Below, in pieces: positions 54,068 through 62,425 of a stretch of DNA of 64,000 nt (position 1 is the first letter of the stretch; each line of letters starts with the position of its first letter). The position numbers were made by a program, and so were the translations under genes. This DNA comes from Nesterenkonia sandarakina (lineage in GTDB: Bacteria > Actinomycetota > Actinomycetes > Actinomycetales > Micrococcaceae): NCBI RefSeq assembly GCF_013410215.1, contig NZ_JACCFQ010000001.1, positions 2,790,001-2,854,000 of the forward strand. The letters run 5' to 3'. The notes under the pieces are model-generated. The model did no database searches and was not told the origin of the DNA. It worked only from the letters and a program-made list of their open reading frames with translations.

Positions 54068-56950
54068 TCACGCTGGAGTGCCTGGTTCCGTTCCCCTCGC
54101 GGCGACGTCGGCCGCCACCTCCAGCACATGACGGTAGGTGCGTCCGGTCGCACGGGTCATGGCGATCTCGCACGCCCGGTTGGACGACGCATGATCTGCG
54201 GCGTTGATCTGCTGAACTTCGCGTGCCTCTGCAGCGGTTGCGGAGGCGGTCAGCTCGGGATGCAGCATGCCCCGATCTCCGGCGAAGCCGCAGCAGGCCC
54301 AGTCATCGGGCACGTGAACCTGGTGCGCCACTGCCCGCGCGACACGGAGCAGGTCCGCTTCCCCACCAGCCTTCATCGTGGAGCAGGTGGGGTGCAGGGT
54401 CAGCGACTCGATACGCTGCCCCGGTTCGATCTCCAGACGGGGCAGCACGTGTTCGGCCACGAAGCTCACGGCGTCGATGACTCGTCCGGCTCGCGGGTCC
54501 CCCGCCGCGCTTGCCGCAGCCATGATCGAGGCGACACCTTCTGTGCAGGAGCTTGCGTCCACGACGACGGGGAGCAGATCCTCGACTCGATCATTCACAA
54601 GTCGCCTGGTGCGATCCACCGAGTCGAGAACCTGCTCTGCCATGGCCTCATGGCCCTCGGCGAGACCTTTGGAGGACCATGGGGTGCCGCAACAGAGTGC
54701 ATCGACCTGCTTGGGCATCACCAGATTCAGTCCGACGATTCCGCACAGCTCTGCGACCGAGGACTGCGCGCCTCGAGACCCATCGGGGGCGGAAAACATC
54801 GCACCCTGACAGCTCGGCAGAAAGAGGGCGGCAACCGGCTTCACCGGGTCCCCCTCAAGGTTCACACCACTGCGGCGCCGTCCGCCGGAGGGCAGGTCCG
54901 GTGTCCAGAGAGGCACCGTCTCGGCCCCCAGCATCGATCGCACCGCGGCGTTCGGCCACGCGATCGCAGCGCTTGGCAGTGCAGAGGCGGCGTCCAGCCC
55001 ACGACCGGCGGCCTGCGTGACGGCTGACCATCGATTGGCGGCCAGCTTGCCCAGGCGCTGCTGAGCAGGGCCCCTGCTCTCTTCCCGCAGCCGCTTGACC
55101 AGCGCGCCGGTGTCTATGCCCACGGGGCATGCGGTGGCGCACATGCCATCGGCGGCGCAGGTCTGGAGACTGTCGTACTGCTGCTGCGAATCCAGCTCCG
55201 CGACGAGGGTTCGATCTCCGCGGGACAGTGCCCGCTCGCGTTCTCGACGCACCACGATCCGCTGCCGCGGGGTGAGCGTGAGATCCCTGCTGGGACAGAC
55301 CGGTTCGCAGTAGCCACACTCGACGCAGCTATCCACTTCAGCATCGACGCGATCCACCGGTTTGAGGTGATTCACATGTGCCTTGTCGTCCGCCGTGAGC
55401 ACCACGCCTGGGTTGAGGGTCCCCGATGGATCGCAGGCTGCCTTGATCCGGTGGAGGACCTGGACCAGGTCCGGCGAGTACTGCCGATCGATGAACGGGG
55501 CCATCGCACGTCCCGTGCCGTGCTCCGCTTTGAGGTTGCCGCCTTGACGAAGAACCAGCTCCACGAGGTCCTCGGTGAAGGCCGCCAAGCGCTCCAGCGC
55601 CGCGGGGTCCTCGGTGTCCTCGGTCAGCATGAAGTGGATGTTGCCGTCCTTCGCATGACCGAAGATCACCGGATCCACATATCCGTGGTCCGCCAGCAGA
55701 ACGGAGAGCTCCTCGCAGGTGTGGGCGAGGCGCTGAACCGGCACCACCACGTCCTCTAGCAGAGCCATGGTCCCGCTGGGGCGTGCACCCGCAACCGCCG
55801 CGTAGAGTCCCTTGCGGACTGCCCACAGCTGCGCTCGGCGGCTCATGTCACGGGTCAGCTCCACCGGATGCGTCGTCGGGGTCCGGTCCAGGGTTGATGC
55901 CACCTGCGCGAGGTGTTGATCAAGTTCGAGCGCTGAATCGGCGCGATACTCGATGAGAATCGCGGCGTGTGCGGCTACCGTGAGATCCGCGATGACGGAG
56001 GGGACATCGGGGCTTCGACTTGCCACCTTCAAGGATGTGGCATCCATCAGCTCCAGGGCCTTGGCCCCGGTGCTGACCAGTTCGGGCAGGGCACGAGCAG
56101 CGACGTCGAGCGAGTCGAAGACCAAGAGTCCCGTCGCGCAGTGGGAGTGGACCGGCACGGTGCGGAACACCGCTTCGGCCACGAATCCCAGGGTCCCCTC
56201 GGAACCGACCATCAGCTGCAGGAGTATCTGGACCGGATCGTCATGGAGACAGAGTGCGTCGAGGGAGTATCCCATGGTGTTCTTCATCGAGAATCGTTCA
56301 GCGATCTCGGTCATGGCGGACGGGTCTGCCCGAACCTGGTCCCTGAGCGCCTCTAGTTCGGTGACCAGTCCAGGTTCTTCCGCACGAAGACACTGCAGGG
56401 CGTCGTCTCTGGAGGTGTCCACGACTGTCCCGGAGGTCAGAACGAGCGTCATCGACTCCAGGGTCTTTGCGCTGTTGTATTCGATCCCTGCGGCCATGCC
56501 CGAAGAGTTGTTCGCGATCACCCCTCCAACGGTGCACGCCGCTTCGCTTGCTGGATCTGGTCCCAGGGCGCGACCATGGCGAGCCAGGCGGATGTTGACC
56601 GCGCGAAGCGTGGCACCTGGTTGAACCCGGACACGGCGTCCCTCGTCGAAGACCTCGATCGCGCGAAAGCCGCGTCTGGTATCGACCTGGATGCCGGTCC
56701 CGCAGGACTGTCCGGACAGACTCGTCCCTCCGGACCTGAAGGTGACCGACGTGCCGTGCTCGGCCGCTAGCTGAAGCACGGCACTCACCGAAGCGATGTC
56801 CTCGGCAATGACGATCACCTCCGGAACTAGCAGGAAGTGCGAGGCATCGTGGGCTCGTGCGTGCAGGTCAATCGCACGGTCGAGCACCTTCTCGGCACCC
56901 AGCTCGCGGCGCAGATCGGCGATGAGGCGTGCGGGCGCTTTCAACTCCAT
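54068..56950 (-). CDS. FAD/Fe-S D-lactate dehydrogenase (GlcD–GlcF-type fusion)
   Basis: A 960-residue fusion. The N-terminal half is a FAD-binding PCMH/FAD-oxidase domain (VTFRSGGTSLSGQ, DPASEAACTVGGVIANNSSGMA and EHGTGRAMAPFIDRQ). Next come two 4Fe-4S motifs, CVECGYCEPVCPS and CAADGMCATACPVGID. The C-terminal part has CCG/heterodisulfide-reductase-like cysteines (DALCCGTPWSSKGL, LHPTCSTMKAGGE and ACCGFAGDRGMLHPEL). This layout is that of membrane-linked D-lactate or 2-hydroxyacid dehydrogenases (Dld/YdiJ type). Inside a murQ operon, the natural substrate is the D-lactate released by MurQ, giving pyruvate and reduced quinone. It overlaps nagK by 10 bp. Confidence 0.88.
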   Translation of the reverse strand: MELKAPARLIADLRRELGAEKVLDRAIDLHARAHDASHFLLVPEVIVIAEDIASVSAVLQLAAEHGTSVTFRSGGTSLSGQSCGTGIQVDTRRGFRAIEVFDEGRRVRVQPGATLRAVNIRLARHGRALGPDPASEAACTVGGVIANNSSGMAAGIEYNSAKTLESMTLVLTSGTVVDTSRDDALQCLRAEEPGLVTELEALRDQVRADPSAMTEIAERFSMKNTMGYSLDALCLHDDPVQILLQLMVGSEGTLGFVAEAVFRTVPVHSHCATGLLVFDSLDVAARALPELVSTGAKALELMDATSLKVASRSPDVPSVIADLTVAAHAAILIEYRADSALELDQHLAQVASTLDRTPTTHPVELTRDMSRRAQLWAVRKGLYAAVAGARPSGTMALLEDVVVPVQRLAHTCEELSVLLADHGYVDPVIFGHAKDGNIHFMLTEDTEDPAALERLAAFTEDLVELVLRQGGNLKAEHGTGRAMAPFIDRQYSPDLVQVLHRIKAACDPSGTLNPGVVLTADDKAHVNHLKPVDRVDAEVDSCVECGYCEPVCPSRDLTLTPRQRIVVRRERERALSRGDRTLVAELDSQQQYDSLQTCAADGMCATACPVGIDTGALVKRLREESRGPAQQRLGKLAANRWSAVTQAAGRGLDAASALPSAAIAWPNAAVRSMLGAETVPLWTPDLPSGGRRRSGVNLEGDPVKPVAALFLPSCQGAMFSAPDGSRGAQSSVAELCGIVGLNLVMPKQVDALCCGTPWSSKGLAEGHEAMAEQVLDSVDRTRRLVNDRVEDLLPVVVDASSCTEGVASIMAAASAAGDPRAGRVIDAVSFVAEHVLPRLEIEPGQRIESLTLHPTCSTMKAGGEADLLRVARAVAHQVHVPDDWACCGFAGDRGMLHPELTASATAAEAREVQQINAADHASSNRACEIAMTRATGRTYRHVLEVAADVAARGTEPGTPA

Positions 56951-57939
56951 ATGAACCCCTCCTGTGGGCCCAATGCGTCCCTTGCGCGAAGCCGGGCCAG
57001 AGACAATGAACCTTCCAACGGGTCTCCCAGCGCCTCGCCGATTGAGACATCCCCGCGCTGGCGGGCGACTTCTTCGGCAAACGCATCGCTGAGCAGCGGT
57101 CCGGCACCCACGAGCCCACCCGTGAGTACCAGATTTGCTGGGCGGTCCTCCCCCAGCGCCGCGAGACCACTCTTCGCGGCCTCGCGGCCTGCATCGCGGA
57201 CCAGAACACAGGCGGTCTCGTCGCCGCGCCCGGCGACACCGACCACCGCGGCGGCGAATTCTGCAAGGACCCCCGCCCGATCTTGCCGCGTGTAGAGCTG
57301 AGCAGGCCAGGATTCGGGCGCGCCGAACCGTTCACGACCAGCTACCAGCAGGGCGTGACCACCGTGATCGACCCCGTCGTAGGCTCGCATGGCCGCTTCC
57401 AGGCCACGCCGCCCCAACCACGCCCCACCGCCACGATCGCCCAGAAGGTGTCCCCACCCATCGACTCGACGCCAGGCGTGGTCGCCGCCCGCGGCCTCCG
57501 CCATGCCGGGATGGCTGATCGCGATGGCACCGGTGCCCAGCGCCACCACTGCTCCTCCCGCTTCACCGAGCGCGCCGAGGTGGGCCGTGACTGCATCGAT
57601 GGCGATGGCAGTCGGGGTCCCGAGCTCGGCGCTCAACTGGACGGCCAACTCGTGAGGGTCTCGCACCAGCGACGCCAGCCCTGAGGCCCCGATACCGACT
57701 CCGGCAAGGCGCGAGGTCTCCTCCGGCCAGGACGTCATGGCATGAGAGAGCATCTCGCGTATCACCTGAGGGGCGGAGGACCCACCGGCATGCACCTCGA
57801 CTCGAGGCCCGTCCAACACTCTGCGTGGACCTCCTGCTGTGGGCAGCACCGCGAGGCGGCTCCCCGAGCCTCCGAGGTCCAGGCCTACCAGTGAGCCCGC
57901 CAGACCCCGCACCCTGGGATCTCCCACCGCGCGGATCAT
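56941..57939 (-). CDS. N-acetylglucosamine (or MurNAc) kinase, BadF/BcrA family
   Basis: A 332-residue ASKHA-fold sugar kinase. The phosphate-1 loop is LVGLDLGGSGSRLAVL, the adenosine region VVALGTGAIAIS, and GDRGGGAWLGRRGLEAAMRAYDG is typical of the GlcNAc kinase (NAGK/MurK) branch. Some members also phosphorylate MurNAc, which would suit the murQ context. It makes GlcNAc-6-P (or MurNAc-6-P) in the cytosol. Its start overlaps the murQ stop by 4 nt. Confidence 0.87.
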   Translation of the reverse strand: MIRAVGDPRVRGLAGSLVGLDLGGSGSRLAVLPTAGGPRRVLDGPRVEVHAGGSSAPQVIREMLSHAMTSWPEETSRLAGVGIGASGLASLVRDPHELAVQLSAELGTPTAIAIDAVTAHLGALGEAGGAVVALGTGAIAISHPGMAEAAGGDHAWRRVDGWGHLLGDRGGGAWLGRRGLEAAMRAYDGVDHGGHALLVAGRERFGAPESWPAQLYTRQDRAGVLAEFAAAVVGVAGRGDETACVLVRDAGREAAKSGLAALGEDRPANLVLTGGLVGAGPLLSDAFAEEVARQRGDVSIGEALGDPLEGSLSLARLRARDALGPQEGFIWS

Positions 57940-58868
57940 GGACGACGCGCCGTGGATCTCGGGTCTCGGAGCGCTTCGCGCACGGAACCTGCATGCTCCT
58001 CCAGCAGTTCGATGGCCTCCTGGACGGAAACCTCCCCCAGTGCGGCGAGGATACCCACCTTCAGGTCCCCTCCGGTTCTTTCAAGCAATGCACTGGCCTC
58101 GTATGCATCGAGATCGGCGGCGTCACACAGGATGCGGGTCGTCCGCTCACGGAGTTTTGCGTTGGTCGCAACCACCGAGACCATCAGGTTCTGCCAGGTG
58201 CGACCCAGCTCGATCATCAACGCGGTGGAGAATCCATTGAGCACGAGCTTCTGTGCGGTGCCTGCTTTCATCCGCGTAGAACCGGTGACGACCTCCGGGC
58301 CGGTGTTCAGAAGAAGGTGCTGGTCCGCGTGGGCTGCCACTCGCGCCTCGGGGTTGCTGGAGATCAGCACGGTGTACGCGCCAGCTCCCCTGGCCGACTC
58401 CAACGCCCCCGCCACGTATGGAGTATTGCCGCTCGAGGCGATGCCGATCGCGAGGTCGTCGGAACTCAGCGCGCTCGCATCGGCGCGTCCAGATTCGACG
58501 GAGTCCTCCGCATTCTCGACGGCTTCCACGAGAGCCTGCGGTCCACCCGCGATGTGACCGACGACGCGGCCTGGTTCGAGGTTGTAGGTCGGCATCAGTT
58601 CGCTGGCGTCAAGGACACCGAGTCGACCCGACGTGCCTGCCCCGAAGTAATGCACCGTCCCTCCACGGCGAAGCCGGCGTGCAGCCTCGTGCACCACGGG
58701 GGCGAGCTCGGGAAGCACCGCAGCGACCGCGTCCACTGCCACACGATCCTCAGTGTTGAGCAGCTGCAGGACCTCCAGAGTGTTGAGGTCATCGAGGTTC
58801 ATGCTGCGCGGATTGCGCCGCTCCGTCGGAGGTAGGGCGCTGGATGCGGACTCGACACTGGGGCTCAT
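57936..58868 (-). CDS. murQ: N-acetylmuramic acid 6-phosphate etherase
   Basis: A 310-residue SIS-domain lyase that splits MurNAc-6-P into GlcNAc-6-P and D-lactate. The SIS site is YFGAGTSGRLGVLDASELMPTY; further conserved blocks are GIASSGNTPYVAGAL and GPEVVTGSTRMKAGTAQKLVLN. The ATG at 58868 overlaps the transporter stop by 4 nt; a longer frame to 58979 reads into that gene. The enzyme is the diagnostic step of MurNAc recycling. Confidence 0.96.
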   Translation of the reverse strand: MSPSVESASSALPPTERRNPRSMNLDDLNTLEVLQLLNTEDRVAVDAVAAVLPELAPVVHEAARRLRRGGTVHYFGAGTSGRLGVLDASELMPTYNLEPGRVVGHIAGGPQALVEAVENAEDSVESGRADASALSSDDLAIGIASSGNTPYVAGALESARGAGAYTVLISSNPEARVAAHADQHLLLNTGPEVVTGSTRMKAGTAQKLVLNGFSTALMIELGRTWQNLMVSVVATNAKLRERTTRILCDAADLDAYEASALLERTGGDLKVGILAALGEVSVQEAIELLEEHAGSVREALRDPRSTARRP

Positions 58869-60361
58869 CGTTGCATCTCCGTGAGCTGCACGGGCGCCGC
58901 GGGAGTGGAGTGACGCAGGGAGAGCAGACCGCCGACCGCGAACGTCACCAGGACACCCATCAGCGGGTACCACTGCCACGCCACCCAGACTTCTCCCACC
59001 ACGTACTTCTCCATCACGAAGAAGAATGCGTTGACGGCGACTGCGAACACGAAAGCGATATTCGCATCCGCCGCGCGGGCCCGCTTGTTGATGATGCCGA
59101 ACATGAAGGCTCCCAACAGTCCGCCGTAGGTGATTCCGGCGACCCCCAGGGCGAGGACGACGATGTTGCCTTCATCGGAGCGGAACACCATCGCCGGAGC
59201 GATGAAGGCGAGTCCCCAGCCGATGGTCGCCCAGCGGCCGGCGCGGAGCCCCTGCTCGTCGGTGAGGGGGGTCTTCTTCAGCCGCGCGTAGACGTCTGTG
59301 ACCGTGGATGAGGACAGTGCCGAGAGCGAGGAGGACAGTGTTGACATGGCGGCCGCCAGGATTCCTGCGAGCAGCAATCCGGTCACACCTGGTGGCAGAC
59401 CTTCCACGATGAACATCGGGAAGATCTCGTCGTCGCGGGTCAGACCCAGTGAGTCCGGAGTCGCCTGATCGTAATAGCCCCACAGCGCCAGCCCCACCAG
59501 CAGGAAGACGGCGAACTGGAACAGCACGATGACGCCGGAGACGATGATGGCCTTCTGCGCCTCCGCCTTGGTGCGGCAGGCCAGCAGCCGCTGCACTACA
59601 AGCTGGTCGGAACCGTGGGAGGCCATGGCGAAGACCGCGCCTCCGAGCAGCGATGCGATGAATGACCCGCTGGTGGAGATCGGGTTGCCCTCGAAGATGA
59701 ACATGCTCAGTTTGCCGGCTTCGGCGGCCTCCGTGAACCAGCCTCCGCCGGTGGCAGATGTGATCACGATGATGGAGAGGATGCCGCCACCGACGTAGAG
59801 AAACATCTGGGCCACATCGACCCAGACGACTGCCTTGATGCCGCCGATGAATGTGTAGAGGATGGTGACCACTGCGAGCACCACGATGATCGTGAAGTAG
59901 TTCGCGTTGATGCCGATTCCGTCAAGGATGATTTTCAAGGGAATCGCGGCGGCCAGCACACGTATGCCGTCGGCCAGCAGCCGCGTGATCAGAAACGTCA
60001 CACCTGCCGTGGTCTGTGTGCTCTGCCCGAAACGCTTACCGAGGTACGCGTAGGCGGTGACCATTTCACCGTCGTAATAGCGTGGCAGCATGAAGAAGGC
60101 CACCACCACGCGTCCCAGGATGTAGCCGAGTCCCAGCTGGAGGTACGAGATGTCCCCCAGGTAGCTCATCACGGGGATGCCGATCACGGTGAGAGCACTA
60201 GTCTCGGTCGCGACGACAGACAGGCACACCGCCCACCAGGGCAGGTTGCGGCCGCCGAGGAAATAGTCCTTGAGCCCGGTCTGCCGACCGCTCAGTCTGA
60301 TACCCAGCCAGGCGGTGGCGGCGAGATACGCCACTATGACCAGAAGGTCTATGGTCTGCAC
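58865..60361 (-). CDS. sodium/solute symporter (SSS family), probable amino-sugar importer
   Basis: A 498-residue inner-membrane protein with about 13 hydrophobic segments. The start QTIDLLVIVAYLAATAWLGI and the following GLKDYFLGGRNLPWWAVCLSVVATETSALTVIGIPVMSYLGD are the SSS signature (sodium-coupled, LeuT fold). The GTG at 60361 has GAGG six bases upstream. Sitting between anmK and murQ with 4-nt coupling to murQ, it most likely imports MurNAc, anhydroMurNAc, GlcNAc or a sialic-acid-like amino sugar. The exact substrate is an inference. Confidence 0.88.
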   Translation of the reverse strand: MQTIDLLVIVAYLAATAWLGIRLSGRQTGLKDYFLGGRNLPWWAVCLSVVATETSALTVIGIPVMSYLGDISYLQLGLGYILGRVVVAFFMLPRYYDGEMVTAYAYLGKRFGQSTQTTAGVTFLITRLLADGIRVLAAAIPLKIILDGIGINANYFTIIVVLAVVTILYTFIGGIKAVVWVDVAQMFLYVGGGILSIIVITSATGGGWFTEAAEAGKLSMFIFEGNPISTSGSFIASLLGGAVFAMASHGSDQLVVQRLLACRTKAEAQKAIIVSGVIVLFQFAVFLLVGLALWGYYDQATPDSLGLTRDDEIFPMFIVEGLPPGVTGLLLAGILAAAMSTLSSSLSALSSSTVTDVYARLKKTPLTDEQGLRAGRWATIGWGLAFIAPAMVFRSDEGNIVVLALGVAGITYGGLLGAFMFGIINKRARAADANIAFVFAVAVNAFFFVMEKYVVGEVWVAWQWYPLMGVLVTFAVGGLLSLRHSTPAAPVQLTEMQR

Positions 60362-60408
60362 GTAGTTCCTCTTTCCATCCTCAGGGTGCTTTTTTGAGTG
60401 ATATCGGG

Positions 60409-61593
60409 TCAGCTCGCCACACGGAGCCGTACTGGTCCGGTACGGAGCGGTTCTGGCAGTCGGAGCGGCTTCGCTCCTGGTGTGAACCGACCGGCGAGTG
60501 TGCCGTGAGTTGCTCCGGTGACACTCGGCAGGGTCGCGGGCAGGCCGTGCCAGCTGAGCCAGCCCAGCAGGGCCACGAGGCACCCCTCCTTCGCCTCCGA
60601 GGGCAGGCCGAGCGCCTCGTCAGTTGTCGTGACCGGAACCCCTGCGCCCAGCTCGTCGCGCAGCTCCGACATCAGGGTGGGGTTTCTCGTTCCACCACCG
60701 GAGGCGGCAACCTCACCCACTCCCATAGGCATGCAGGCCTGGGCGACCGTGCGGGCGGTGAGACGGGTCAGCGTGGCGATGATGTCGTAGGGGTCCAGTC
60801 CGGGATGACGCGTCAGGTGACGGTCCAGGTACGGGCCGTGGAACAGCTCCTTGCCGGTGGATTTGGGAGCGGGGCGGGCGTAGTAGGGATCTGCCAACAG
60901 GTCTGCCAAGAGCGCCTCGTCGACATGTCCTTGGGCAGCCATCGCACCCTCCCGATCGAAGGACCTGGGGTCTCCGGTGATTCTGCGCGCCATCACGTCG
61001 ATCAGAGCGTTCGCCGGGCCGGTGTCGAAGGCGATCGTCTCACCGCGCGGTGAGACGATCGTGACGTTGGCGATGCCGCCGAGGTTCAGCATCGCGCGCG
61101 GCTGTTCCCCGCCGACCAGCATCAGATGGTCCAGCATCCCTGCAAGCGGTGCGCCCTGCCCTCCGGCGGCCACGTCTCGCGACCGGATGTCCGAGAGCAC
61201 AGGCACTCCCAGCCTTTCAGCGATCCACGCCGGCTGCCCCAGCTGGAGCGTGGACTCGACTGCGCCGTCGCGCACGTCGTGCCGGATGGTCTGCCCGTGC
61301 GAGACGATCAGGTCACAGTCGAGCCCCGTCTTCTGGCATATGGCGGCAACTGCCTCCGCACTGAGCTGACCCAGTCTTCTGTCCACGCTGCTCACCAACG
61401 CCAGGGGCACGGGCTCGGGCTCCAATAGGCGCAGGATATCCAGAGCCAGATCCGAGTCGAAGGCGACCTCGTGGAAGCTACGCAGCTCCATCTCCAGGTG
61501 AGGCTCATCGACCGATCCCTCGAGACGAAATTCCACCAGCGCGACGTCAAGGGCATCGGCGGATGTCCCAGTCATCAGTCCTGCCACGATCAT
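60409..61593 (-). CDS. anmK: 1,6-anhydro-N-acetylmuramic acid kinase
   Basis: A 394-residue ASKHA-fold kinase that hydrolyses the anhydro bond and phosphorylates anhydroMurNAc to MurNAc-6-P. Signature stretches are VAGLMTGTSADALDVALVEF, IVSHGQTIRHD, LNLGGIANVTIV, FDTGPANALIDVMARR and ASGGGTRNPTLM. Its ATG overlaps the gntR stop by 4 nt. The product feeds MurQ two genes on. AnmK is best known from Gram-negative cell-wall recycling, so its presence here points to use of lytic-transglycosylase products. Confidence 0.94.
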   Translation of the reverse strand: MIVAGLMTGTSADALDVALVEFRLEGSVDEPHLEMELRSFHEVAFDSDLALDILRLLEPEPVPLALVSSVDRRLGQLSAEAVAAICQKTGLDCDLIVSHGQTIRHDVRDGAVESTLQLGQPAWIAERLGVPVLSDIRSRDVAAGGQGAPLAGMLDHLMLVGGEQPRAMLNLGGIANVTIVSPRGETIAFDTGPANALIDVMARRITGDPRSFDREGAMAAQGHVDEALLADLLADPYYARPAPKSTGKELFHGPYLDRHLTRHPGLDPYDIIATLTRLTARTVAQACMPMGVGEVAASGGGTRNPTLMSELRDELGAGVPVTTTDEALGLPSEAKEGCLVALLGWLSWHGLPATLPSVTGATHGTLAGRFTPGAKPLRLPEPLRTGPVRLRVAS

Positions 61594-62312
61594 GAGGTCT
61601 CCTCAGCAGTGATTGTCGGCACCGTCAGTTCGGTCCGGATCTTGTAGCGGTCCCCGCGATAAAGGGAACGGACGAACTCGATGGGCTGTCCCTCGGGACC
61701 CCACGATGTGCGCTCGAACATCAGTGCCGGGGAGTGCAGAGGAACATGCAGATCTCTTGCCTCATCGCTGTCGAGCACGGTGGGTTCGATGGTCTGCACG
61801 CTGCGCCGCACGCTGATGCCGAGTCGCTCGCGAAGCAGGTCGTAGAAGGAATGATCCTCGAGATCCGCTGCGACCAGGTCAGGCATCAGGTCTCGTGGAA
61901 CGTTGAGCTCCTCCACCGCGATGGGCTCGTCATCAGCGAGCCTGAGGCGCGTAACCCGGGTGATCTCAGCCAGAGGATCCATGTTGAGTCGTCGACCGAA
62001 CCGCGCACCGGCAGCCAGCACGTCGAAGGCCAGGATCCGAGCACCTGGACGCATTCCGCGGGCACGCATGTCCTCAGAGAAGGAACTGGCGAGCAGGGGC
62101 TGGTCTAACTTCGGTCCAAGCGCGAACACTCCGGCTCCGTGGCGTCGGCGCACGGCTCCTCGTGCCACAAGCTCATCGATCGCACGCCGAAGAGTCATCC
62201 GAGAGACCCCGAGCTCCTGGGACAGATCTCGCTCGGGAGGAAATGGGTCCCCCGCGGACATCTGGTCAAGGCGATCCAGGAGCTGATCGCGCACATTGTG
62301 GTACTTGGTCAC
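61590..62312 (-). CDS. GntR/HutC-family (UTRA) regulator of amino-sugar use
   Basis: A 240-residue regulator. The winged helix is QLLDRLDQMSAGDPFPPERDLSQELGVSRMTLRRAIDELVARGAV. The C-terminal UTRA effector domain holds RLRLADDEPIAVEELNVPRDLMPDL and PIEFVRSLYRGDRYKIRTEL. This is the NagR/DasR type, which senses GlcN-6-P or GlcNAc-6-P. The GTG start at 62312 sits inside a perfect TGGTC-N4-GACCA inverted repeat, suggesting self-repression. It is the first gene of the minus-strand operon and diverges from nagA. Confidence 0.93.
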   Translation of the reverse strand: MTKYHNVRDQLLDRLDQMSAGDPFPPERDLSQELGVSRMTLRRAIDELVARGAVRRRHGAGVFALGPKLDQPLLASSFSEDMRARGMRPGARILAFDVLAAGARFGRRLNMDPLAEITRVTRLRLADDEPIAVEELNVPRDLMPDLVAADLEDHSFYDLLRERLGISVRRSVQTIEPTVLDSDEARDLHVPLHSPALMFERTSWGPEGQPIEFVRSLYRGDRYKIRTELTVPTITAEETS

Positions 62313-62319
62313 GAGACCA
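62306..62319. promoter_or_regulatory. operator TGGTC-N4-GACCA over the gntR start codon
   Basis: A perfect 5-bp inverted repeat (62306–62310 and 62315–62319) that includes the gntR start. It resembles the TGGTC…GACCA halves of NagR/DasR (dre) sites, though the spacer is 4 rather than 2 bp. Confidence 0.6.
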
Positions 62320-62346
62320 TTGAGACACAGCTCACCCCAAGAATCA

Positions 62347-62359
62347 AGACCACTGGACT
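62347..62359. promoter_or_regulatory. operator AGACCACTGGACT in the nagA–gntR region
   Basis: An odd palindrome, AGACCA-C-TGGACT, pairing at five of six positions. It shares the ACCA/TGGT halves of the site at 62306 and lies 66 bp before nagA. Probably the second site for the GntR regulator. Confidence 0.5.
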
Positions 62360-62425
62360 AACTTTGCGTCGGCTGCGATGATGTGAGGTGTCGCATCTGC
62401 AAGAATCACCGCCCCGGGAGGCCTG

